The position numbers and the translations under genes are program-made. From Parabacteroides sp. (GTDB lineage Bacteria > Bacteroidota > Bacteroidia > Bacteroidales > Tannerellaceae): a stretch of DNA of 64,000 nt. The DNA lies in contig DXVO01000005.1 of NCBI GenBank assembly GCA_019417325.1, positions 30,483-94,482 of the forward strand. Direction: 5' to 3'. Below the pieces are notes generated by a model. The model was not told where the DNA came from. It saw only the letters and a program-made list of their open reading frames with translations, and did not search any database. Below, in pieces: positions 44,503-52,094 of the stretch (positions are counted from its first letter, which is position 1; every line of letters starts with the position of its first letter).

Positions 44503-45744
44503 ATGAAGCTGAAAAGTTATCTAATCTCACTATTAGCTATATGTGCATTGTTCTCTTGCTCAAAAGAAGACAATACAGGTATAGAAGTGCCGGGGCTCGA
44601 ACCGGATGCAACGCTCTCGTTGGCTGTAAGCGCTGATTCCCAAACCAAAACGAAAGCTGATAATCCAGCCGATGGAATTAAGCAATTAACCGTTTTGGTC
44701 TATATAGGAGATGCCTATTCCACTATGAAGGATGTATCTGCTGAAAATAACGGGGATTTGAGCGAAGTGACCAATATCCCAGTGAAATCAGGAAATGTGA
44801 AAGTGCTGGTTCTTGCCAATGCAGGCACTGATGTGAAAACAAAGTTTGAAGGCAAATCGCTTACTGAAGCGCTTCAGGTAAAAGCAGCCAATCTTGAAAA
44901 CGAAAAAGATGGCAGTCTGACGATGAGCAGCGGAGTGATGGAGGTTACTCTTAGGGCAAGCGTGGTAAACTGCATCGGATATACGGCTACTCCGGGTGAA
45001 GGAAAATTTAGCGTAAAAGACGATAAAGTAAACCTGTATCGTAATGTGGCACGTATACAGTTGGCTTCACTTACTGTCGTAAAAGATACGGAATACGGAA
45101 CAAATGCAAGTTTTGTTTTGAAAAAGACTTTTGTAGTGAATGTGAAAAGTGAATCGCTTTTGGCTTCCGAAGCAGAGTGGGGCACAGTGGAAGCTGACGC
45201 TACAGCAACTCAAGAGAGCGGGCGCTTTACTTTCTGGTGGCAAGGCGGCTGGGAAGATCAGACTGGGACAGTCTTGACAAACGGACTTCTTAAGAAAGAC
45301 CTTCTTTCCTATGAATTTACAGAATCTGAACGTCCTGAAATCCCTGTAGGAGGTTCATACACGCTTACCGGGGACAACGCACCGATAGGTAAAGCATTTT
45401 ATGTATATGAAAATATGAAATCCCGGAAAGGAGCGCAGACAATCTTCGTTGTTTGTGGCGACTATACTTATACGCCGGAAGGGGCAACCCGACCGAAAAC
45501 CGTATACGATACCTATTATGCTGTCGTTGTGAATGATGCGGCTAAAAGTGGAGAAGACAAATTTGATGGGATTGCTCAACACGATTTTGTGAAACGCAAT
45601 GTCCAATACAATCTGAGCCTGACCTTGAATGGTTTCGGTTCCGATACGCCCGATCCTTCTACCGGCGTTTATGTCAACAGCAAGGTTGTCGTTAATGAGT
45701 GGAATAGCCCGATACATATTGGCAGTAATGAGGGAGTTGAATAA
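44503..45744 (+). CDS. type V fimbrillin-like (FimA/Mfa1 family) lipoprotein
   Basis: A 413-residue protein with signal MKLKSYLISLLAICALFSC (Cys at 19). FimA-type pattern: DATLSLAVSADSQTKTKADN, KQLTVLVYIGDAYSTMKD, KVLVLANAGTDVKT and SLTMSSGVMEVTLRASV, then YRNVARIQLASLTV. The C-terminal half includes GKAFYVYENMKSRKGAQTIF and ends SPIHIGSNEGVE. It is the first gene of a four-gene unit; 34 nt separate it from the anchor gene. It is probably an alternative major subunit to the 42908 pilin. Confidence 0.83.
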   Translation: MKLKSYLISLLAICALFSCSKEDNTGIEVPGLEPDATLSLAVSADSQTKTKADNPADGIKQLTVLVYIGDAYSTMKDVSAENNGDLSEVTNIPVKSGNVKVLVLANAGTDVKTKFEGKSLTEALQVKAANLENEKDGSLTMSSGVMEVTLRASVVNCIGYTATPGEGKFSVKDDKVNLYRNVARIQLASLTVVKDTEYGTNASFVLKKTFVVNVKSESLLASEAEWGTVEADATATQESGRFTFWWQGGWEDQTGTVLTNGLLKKDLLSYEFTESERPEIPVGGSYTLTGDNAPIGKAFYVYENMKSRKGAQTIFVVCGDYTYTPEGATRPKTVYDTYYAVVVNDAAKSGEDKFDGIAQHDFVKRNVQYNLSLTLNGFGSDTPDPSTGVYVNSKVVVNEWNSPIHIGSNEGVE

Positions 45745-45778
45745 TACGATTAAAATAGGGTAATAAAAATAATATATT

Positions 45779-46735
45779 ATGAAACATATATCATTTATAA
45801 AAAGAAATCTTATTCTTGCATTCGGGGCATCCGTATTCCTGTTTGCCGGATGTATTAAGGAAAGCCTGGATCCCTGTTTCAGACTTTCTTTGCGGGCAGA
45901 GAATGTGAAAGGGGACGATATAACAAACCTGGGATTAGTGCGTGATGTATCCCTGTATATTTTCGATGAAAATATGAATTACCTGGAAACCCGCCAGTTG
46001 GATAAAAATTTTATTCTTTCCCGTAGCAATATTGAATTGTCCGGTTATTCGGCAGATCGTAAATTGCATCTTGTGGCATGGGGTAACCTGGGGGATAAAA
46101 CCAACCAGTCGATCAGTGAACCCAAAAACCTGAACGACCTGAAGTTGATGCTGAATAGCGAGAATGGCATTGCCCAATCTCCCGACAGCTTGTATTTCGG
46201 CTCTAAAGAAGTTATTATGGCGGATGATGGCATATCCAAAGAAGATACGGTGGTGGTCCGTCTTAAGACTGGTACAATTACAATTAAGACGGAAGGAGTT
46301 CAAAATTTGATAACAAGCCAGATTATGAAGAGTCCTGATGATTTGGCTTTCGGAATGGATAATACGCTGGACACTTACGATGCCGCCGGAGTTCAAACCG
46401 GTAGCCAGGTAGCTTACCGCCCTGAGAGCATGTACGACGATGCTATTTCCGAATGGCGTACGACCGGTGCGGTAGACGCGGGACAGGAAGGCAAATCCGG
46501 TGGTATGCAGAATGTTTTCCCCGGTGAAGATTTGACCTTTTCCGTACAGCGGGGCGGAGCGGATATTCAGAAAGTATCTAAGATTCTGAATATAGAAACA
46601 GGTGTGGAAGAAACCCCGAGTGTAGCGGCAGGCGGACGTCTGGATATTATTTTCAGTTTTGATGCGGATGGTAATCTGTCGGCTAAAATGCGTGTCTCTC
46701 CCTGGGGAGTGGTCGACGATGCTATTGAGTTCTAA
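45779..46735 (+). CDS. Mfa2/FimB-family fimbrial anchor lipoprotein
   Basis: A 318-residue protein with signal MKHISFIKRNLILAFGASVF and lipobox LFAGC (Cys at 25), then IKESLDPCFRLSLRA. The Mfa2 layout is clear: VRDVSLYIFDENMNYLETRQ, LDKNFILSRSNIELSG, KLHLVAWGNLGD, SPDSLYFGSKEV and a final MRVSPWGVVDDAIEF. In Porphyromonas gingivalis Mfa2 is the cell anchor of the fimbria. Here it lies second in the unit, directly after the pilin gene, the usual order. Confidence 0.87.
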   Translation: MKHISFIKRNLILAFGASVFLFAGCIKESLDPCFRLSLRAENVKGDDITNLGLVRDVSLYIFDENMNYLETRQLDKNFILSRSNIELSGYSADRKLHLVAWGNLGDKTNQSISEPKNLNDLKLMLNSENGIAQSPDSLYFGSKEVIMADDGISKEDTVVVRLKTGTITIKTEGVQNLITSQIMKSPDDLAFGMDNTLDTYDAAGVQTGSQVAYRPESMYDDAISEWRTTGAVDAGQEGKSGGMQNVFPGEDLTFSVQRGGADIQKVSKILNIETGVEETPSVAAGGRLDIIFSFDADGNLSAKMRVSPWGVVDDAIEF

Positions 46736-46756
46736 TTTTTAAAGGAAAATAAGGTG

Positions 46757-47839
46757 ATGAAATTAACAAACATATTATTGGCAGGCTTCGCATTGGCAAT
46801 GGTTACTACAGGTTGCAAAAAGGATGAAGTCAATCCTTCGGAGCCATCCGGAAATGCAAAGTTGAATGTCAGCCTGAAGGCTTCCGGCATAGCAACTAAA
46901 GCTACCGACCCGGAAGAGCAGGCTGGAGAATCGAATATTAATAATGTGGCTGTGCTTGTTTTCAATGAAGCCGGTACGCAATTGTTGGCAACCCCCTTTT
47001 GGGAAGAAATATCTACAACAGACGGTACCGCTTCCGTTTTGGATGTTCCCGTACAGTCCACGATGGCGCAGATTGTAATTGTGGCGAATTGTCCGCAGAA
47101 TACATTTTCTGCAATTACTTCTTATAGCGATGCACAAGCCCGGCTGGCTGAACTTGCCGACCAGGAACAAGGGAATCTGACGATGAGTAGCCAGGTGATT
47201 GTTACCGAGACAAGTTTGTCGGCTGGAGATAACTACCTGGGATATACTACCATGGGAGAGAATAACGTGAATGGCATTTCGGAACCGGTGGAACTGACTC
47301 GTCTGGCTGCACGTATCGATCTGGTAAATGTACGGACTTCTTTTGAAAGCGATCCGGTATTGAAAGACCTCTCTGTCCGCCTTGATGAAGTATCTTTAAA
47401 GAATACGAAGACCGCCTCCCGCTTTTTTAGCGCGGATTATTGGGGTGCGGTTATGGTAGACGGGCAGTTGGCAACTGATGGAGTTGCGATCCCTGCCGCT
47501 AAAGCAGTCATTAACCCTGGTAGCCCGCAGACAAATCTTTTCCGTACCTATGTAATGGAAAATCAGGATACTGCAACGCCGACGGAGTTGGTTATCAAGG
47601 CTACTTTGGTGGATGAAACAGGACGTGCAATAGGGGAACAAAAAGAATTTGCCTCTACGATAAACCTGAATGGCACGACAGTACAAGGTGTTGCACATAA
47701 ACTGGTAAAACGCAACTATGTATACCGCCTGAATGTAAACTTTACTCCGGCGAGTTTTGAAGGAACTGCCGCCTTGTTGGATGTGCAAGTTGAAGTGGTA
47801 GGTTGGGGACCGGTCAACCAGAATGTGGATATTGAATAA
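46757..47839 (+). CDS. type V minor fimbrillin-like lipoprotein
   Basis: A 360-residue protein; the ATG at 46757 gives the signal MKLTNILLAGFALAMVTTGC (Cys at 20), 21 nt after the anchor gene. FimA-type segments are NAKLNVSLKASGIATKATDP, NNVAVLVFNEAGTQLLATP, NLTMSSQVIVTETSLSAGDN and ELTRLAARIDLVNVRTSF. The C-terminal strand VQVEVVGWGPVNQNVDIE resembles the donor-strand region of pilins. It is probably an accessory or adaptor subunit. Confidence 0.8.
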   Translation: MKLTNILLAGFALAMVTTGCKKDEVNPSEPSGNAKLNVSLKASGIATKATDPEEQAGESNINNVAVLVFNEAGTQLLATPFWEEISTTDGTASVLDVPVQSTMAQIVIVANCPQNTFSAITSYSDAQARLAELADQEQGNLTMSSQVIVTETSLSAGDNYLGYTTMGENNVNGISEPVELTRLAARIDLVNVRTSFESDPVLKDLSVRLDEVSLKNTKTASRFFSADYWGAVMVDGQLATDGVAIPAAKAVINPGSPQTNLFRTYVMENQDTATPTELVIKATLVDETGRAIGEQKEFASTINLNGTTVQGVAHKLVKRNYVYRLNVNFTPASFEGTAALLDVQVEVVGWGPVNQNVDIE

Positions 47840-47863
47840 TTCATCCTTTAAATAGATAAAGTT

Positions 47864-49093
47864 ATGAAACTAAAAAATATAATATTCGCCTTATTAGTTA
47901 TCTGTTGCTTGCCGGCATGTTCGAAGGATGAACCTGTTGTCGGCGGTGATTCGGGAGAAGCGGCAGAGGCTTCGGTATCGTTCGTTGTTAGTTCGGACCC
48001 AACAAAGGCGGTAGCAGTAACAGATAAAGAATCCTTTATCCGGACATTAACCGCTTATATCTTTAAGGATGAACCCAGTTATCCGTTTGTTACTTCAAAA
48101 ACGATAACTTCCGATGGACAAAATACAATAACCCAAATTGAAGATATTAAAGTTAAAGTACAATTAGATGAAAATGGCAATAGCGCAGATAAGTTTGTCG
48201 TTGTTTTTGTAGCGAATGCCACTCCTGCAACGGATGTTTCATCATTAGACGTTTTAATGGCTTCTACAATCCATACGGCGGACTTTAGTGATGGAATCTT
48301 ACCGATGTCAAGCGCAAAAATCCGGTTTGCAAATTTGAAAGCCGGCGATAATTGGGTTTATGCCGATAGTCGTTCGAACGATGATTTTGTAGATGGGAAT
48401 GTTGAATATCGGCCGGGTAAAGCGAATGTAGCGCTGACCCGCTTTGTTTCCCGTGTGGAGGTGGATAAGTTGGATGTTAACTTTAGTGATGATGGGAGTG
48501 CAGAAGGTTCTATCCCAGTGAAATATCCTAATGCATCTTTCACATTGCATACGATTTCGCTTGTGAATGTCAATGCAGCTACATATATATCAGGTGAAGT
48601 TGAGGTATCTTCCTATTTGCGGGGACTTAGTGATGCTGTATATAATCCTCTGGCAGGAGAATTAACCTGGATCGCCTCTTCTGGGTATTTGGCTTATTTG
48701 ACACATGACTATTCGGGTAATCCGGTGGAATTGAAAGGAAGTGATGAATTTTTCTTTATTGATAAAACGGACGCAAAAAAAGATGGAGAAAAATTTGTGA
48801 GATATATGTATCCCAATTCGGCAGCTAAAGGAACAGCCTTGTTAATATCCGGAATGTTCAAGCGTAATGCATCAGCTGAACCTGAGATGAGATATTATCG
48901 GGCGTATTTAAATGAACAGGGACTGACGTCGCCAGCATCGATAGGACGGAATAATCAGTATGTCGTTACTATCCACATCAACGGTGAAGGGTCGGATAAG
49001 CCTGATCCTATTTCGGAAACTGTCGGTATCTCTGTAGGCTTGTCGGTTAAACCGTGGAAAGTTTACGAACAAAACGAAGAAATCACTAATTAA
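47864..49093 (+). CDS. type V minor fimbrillin-like lipoprotein
   Basis: A 409-residue protein with signal MKLKNIIFALLVICCLPAC (Cys at 19). Pilin-like segments are EASVSFVVSSDPTKAVAV, FIRTLTAYIFKDEPSYPF, ILPMSSAKIRFANLKAGDNW and LTRFVSRVEVDKLDVNF. The C-terminal strand is SVGLSVKPWKVYEQNEE. It is the last gene of unit 2, 24 nt after the 46757 gene and just before a terminator. Confidence 0.8.
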   Translation: MKLKNIIFALLVICCLPACSKDEPVVGGDSGEAAEASVSFVVSSDPTKAVAVTDKESFIRTLTAYIFKDEPSYPFVTSKTITSDGQNTITQIEDIKVKVQLDENGNSADKFVVVFVANATPATDVSSLDVLMASTIHTADFSDGILPMSSAKIRFANLKAGDNWVYADSRSNDDFVDGNVEYRPGKANVALTRFVSRVEVDKLDVNFSDDGSAEGSIPVKYPNASFTLHTISLVNVNAATYISGEVEVSSYLRGLSDAVYNPLAGELTWIASSGYLAYLTHDYSGNPVELKGSDEFFFIDKTDAKKDGEKFVRYMYPNSAAKGTALLISGMFKRNASAEPEMRYYRAYLNEQGLTSPASIGRNNQYVVTIHINGEGSDKPDPISETVGISVGLSVKPWKVYEQNEEITN

Positions 49094-49121
49094 TATTTTG
49101 TCTCTTCGTGATAAGCAAAAA

Positions 49122-49166
49122 ATAAAAAGAGGGGTTGTTCCAGATTGGGACAATCCCTCTTTTTAT
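49122..49166 (+). terminator. intrinsic terminator of pilin unit 2
   Basis: AAAAAGAGGG(G)TTGTTCC around 49124-49141 pairs with GGGACAATCCCTCTTTTT (49147-49164), ending in a T run. Confidence 0.88.
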
Positions 49167-49334
49167 TTGCCGGCGGCAGGTAGTGGGGCCTATCTTCGCG
49201 ATCTTCCACTATCGGCATTTTTGTCATTTTAATTGTATTTCTCTCAAAGCGAGATTCGCACCTGCTATTTTGATAGGCAACCCTTGTTTTACCCCATCTT
49301 TTCCTGTAAATATCTGTATTTCTCTCGCTTTTTA

Positions 49335-49427
49335 GGTGCATAACTATCAATGTTTTGCACGTTATTTTTACCCCTCTAAATTGCGACAGACACCTACTTT
49401 CGGTCTGTCCCGTACTCCATACATTTG
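49335..49427 (+). promoter_or_regulatory. pilin unit 3 promoter: repeat element plus -7 box at fixed distance
   Basis: AGGTG-N6-TATCA occupies 49334-49349, with a weak upstream repeat. The -7 box TACATTTG is 49420-49427. The distance from the last base of the element to the box is 71 nt, identical to pilin units 1 and 2. Confidence 0.6.
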
Positions 49428-49477
49428 CATCATAAAGTTAAAGCAAAATGAAGTCAAATAAATTATTCCATACAGTC

Positions 49478-50455
49478 ATGAAAGTAAAAAACATCATCTA
49501 CATAATCTCTTTAGTGTTCGCAGCAATGTCCTGCTCCATGGATAGCGACACAATGATGAACGACACGACTAAAGAAATTGAAAACTCTTTAAACAATGGT
49601 GAAGTAGCAGTTTCTTTCTCATTGACAGACGGAAGCGTGGCAACAAAAAGCGTAACACCTGCTGCTGCCGATAATACAACAGACCAGGATATTAATAATG
49701 TAACCGTATTTTTATTGAAGAATGATGCAGTGATCGATGTAATGACTTCTTCAACAGGTAATACTGCTTATAACAATTGCTTCTATGTAAAAAATGAAGG
49801 TTCGATGGAATTAATCGTTGTAGCAAATGCTTCAACACTTGGTGTAAATTATGAAAATAGCGAATCAATTCTTAAAGCTGCTGCAAATTTGAGTGACTGT
49901 ATAAAATGGGCAAGACATACAATCGATTTCTCTAAAGCTGAAAATAAAAGCTATCATGCTACAATCGAATTATCCCAATCCTATGCGAAAATAGAATTGG
50001 CTGAATTTAATGTTAGAAAAGCATCAGGCAATTATAATGATGTAGAAGTCGGTTTGGATAAGGTAGAAATTAAAAATATCAATAGTAAAGGTGTAGTAGA
50101 CGGTTCTTTGGTTGAGTCTCCCGAATTAGGAAATAAAGAACAAGATTGTATGTATACAATTATTCCAACAACAAATGAATCTAAAAATATTGTTGCAAAT
50201 TCCTTGAAATTTAATACTTTTGCTAATGCGGAACAGATGGTAATGATTTTGACATACCATGTTGGGAAAGTTTCAAAAACACATGAAATTGTAATCGAGG
50301 GGAATGAGGGTATGATTAACGCTGGAAACATTTATAAGATAAAGGTAAATGCAACTTTAAGAGCTGAACAGTTAGACTTTGATGTAGTATTCGATATCCT
50401 GAACTGGATTGACGGTGGTACATTAATTGATGGCGATTTAACAATACAGAAATAA
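49478..50455 (+). CDS. type V fimbrillin-like lipoprotein (short form)
   Basis: About 325 residues from the ATG at 49478 (signal MKVKNIIYIISLVFAAMSC, Cys at 19); an in-frame ATG at 49448 is close to the predicted transcript start. Pilin pattern: EVAVSFSLTDGSVATKSV, DINNVTVFLLKNDAVIDV, SMELIVVANASTLG and ATIELSQSYAKIELAEFNV. The C-terminal strand is FDVVFDILNWIDGG. It is shorter than the other pilins. It is the first gene of unit 3, with the 522-residue pilin and the large tip-like protein behind it. Confidence 0.78.
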   Translation: MKVKNIIYIISLVFAAMSCSMDSDTMMNDTTKEIENSLNNGEVAVSFSLTDGSVATKSVTPAAADNTTDQDINNVTVFLLKNDAVIDVMTSSTGNTAYNNCFYVKNEGSMELIVVANASTLGVNYENSESILKAAANLSDCIKWARHTIDFSKAENKSYHATIELSQSYAKIELAEFNVRKASGNYNDVEVGLDKVEIKNINSKGVVDGSLVESPELGNKEQDCMYTIIPTTNESKNIVANSLKFNTFANAEQMVMILTYHVGKVSKTHEIVIEGNEGMINAGNIYKIKVNATLRAEQLDFDVVFDILNWIDGGTLIDGDLTIQK

Positions 50456-50480
50456 TTGAGGGTAAAATAATATAGAGGTC

Positions 50481-52049
50481 ATGAAAATAAAAAATACAAT
50501 GAAAAGTTTAGTATGGATGTTTGCCGCTATATTGGCTATGTCGGCTTGTTCGTCAAAAGATGATATACCAAACAACAGGACTGATGAAGATGCTCCGCTT
50601 TCGGTTGTTTTTTCGGTAGAGAATGAAACAACGAAAGCAGTAGGAGATGAAATCAGCCCTTCTGAAAAAGAGGTAAATGTAAAACGTTACCATGTGGCAC
50701 TGTTCAAAAATGGTACACGTGTCGACCATAAAGAATATGGCGATGGAACGGGCTCTTCATTACTCCCAGCAGGAACAAATACATACAAGGCTTCTTTTAG
50801 CGATGTTGTAGAAGGCAATGTCGCTGTATATGTAATAGCCAACTATCCTTCCGGCCAGACTTTTCCTGATACAGATTGGGGAACATACGACCAATATAAA
50901 GCCCAATCGGTTACTTCGGATCTGAATGAAACGGACGGCTTGGTAAAAGTCGGGTATAAAGAATTTACTGTAAACTCAATAGAGACAGGAAATACAGTAT
51001 TAAACTTGTCATTGATACAATTGACTGCTGGTATAGATGTAGAAGTGGCTTATGATGATCTTAATCTTGTAGAACGGGACAATCCTGCTCGATATGACTT
51101 TCTGGATAATACAGCGTCTAATAAATATCCTATTGACTCAGAGTCTGATATAGAAAAATATATCAAAAAGAATTATTTAGTTGAAACAATTAAAAACTAT
51201 TTGGACTTTAAACCGGGTTCTGCAGAATCAAAATGGGCTTCTGAATTGTCTACCAATAACTATACAGGTTGGAATTCAGCTGGTGAAACTTGGTTTAATA
51301 AGAATAAAGATAAAGTTTACGAAAAACTGGCGCCAACAGAAGGGGCTTTGTACTTTCGAGCTCAATTGAAGTTGGAAGGTAGTGGCGATAAGGATGGTTA
51401 TAATGATTATCTTACAGATATTAGAATAACAGCAAAAGGCCGTGATGTTATGTGTGATGTGTATGTTCCGGTAGATGGATTTGTTACCGGGGATGTTTCA
51501 ATTGTTAACCGCAATAAAGAATCAAATATTCTGATAATAAAAAATGATGAAGTTGAAAATTCAGCATATACTCCCGATGCTTTGACTACTTTCTCTACTC
51601 GTTTTTATACGTATGAACTTAATAAAGAACACGCAATGGAATTGCAGGTAAAAATAGGACGAGGTCTTTGTCTTTATAATGTTTATCAAAAAAAGTATAG
51701 GCAGTATGGTTATATAATGCAAAGAGGACAGTGGAAAAAAGTTGGTAACGATAACCATGGAGCGTATGATTGGGAGGCTGAAGCATTACAGAAAGAAGCT
51801 TGGCTACCTGTGACAAAAGATAGTAAATTACTTGACGATTCTAAGGTTGTAGCACGTACTGTTTCTGTAACAGACCCAGGTGAATTAACGGATGTACATA
51901 CATACGCATTAACTATTCCTGGAGAAAAAATAATTAAGGGTCATTTGTACAAAGTGAAAGGGACCCATACTACCATCGTCAAGCCTGTTATCACATGGGA
52001 AGTTGTCGGTATGGATAAAGTAGATGTTGATCCGGAACCATTTGAATAA
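50481..52049 (+). CDS. Mfa1-type fimbrillin-like lipoprotein
   Basis: A 522-residue protein with signal ending LAMSAC (Cys at 23), then SSKDDIPNNRTDEDAPLSVV. It shows VKRYHVALFKNGTRVDHKEY, VYVIANYPSGQTFPDTDW and LNLSLIQLTAGIDVEVAY. A long middle insertion (FLDNTASNKYPIDSESDIEK to about residue 270) is not seen in the neighbouring pilins. It ends TTIVKPVITWEVVGMDKVDV. The size is close to the P. gingivalis Mfa1 class. It is the second gene of unit 3, 25 nt after the short pilin. Confidence 0.78.
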   Translation: MKIKNTMKSLVWMFAAILAMSACSSKDDIPNNRTDEDAPLSVVFSVENETTKAVGDEISPSEKEVNVKRYHVALFKNGTRVDHKEYGDGTGSSLLPAGTNTYKASFSDVVEGNVAVYVIANYPSGQTFPDTDWGTYDQYKAQSVTSDLNETDGLVKVGYKEFTVNSIETGNTVLNLSLIQLTAGIDVEVAYDDLNLVERDNPARYDFLDNTASNKYPIDSESDIEKYIKKNYLVETIKNYLDFKPGSAESKWASELSTNNYTGWNSAGETWFNKNKDKVYEKLAPTEGALYFRAQLKLEGSGDKDGYNDYLTDIRITAKGRDVMCDVYVPVDGFVTGDVSIVNRNKESNILIIKNDEVENSAYTPDALTTFSTRFYTYELNKEHAMELQVKIGRGLCLYNVYQKKYRQYGYIMQRGQWKKVGNDNHGAYDWEAEALQKEAWLPVTKDSKLLDDSKVVARTVSVTDPGELTDVHTYALTIPGEKIIKGHLYKVKGTHTTIVKPVITWEVVGMDKVDVDPEPFE

Positions 52050-52094
52050 TAGAGAGGGTAAGATAGAATAGATAACAATATAAAGACATACAAT

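Noticed and set aside
49090..49350. Minus-strand frame of 86 residues downstream of pilin unit 2
   Set aside because: It covers a terminator and the pilin unit 3 regulatory element; no protein features.
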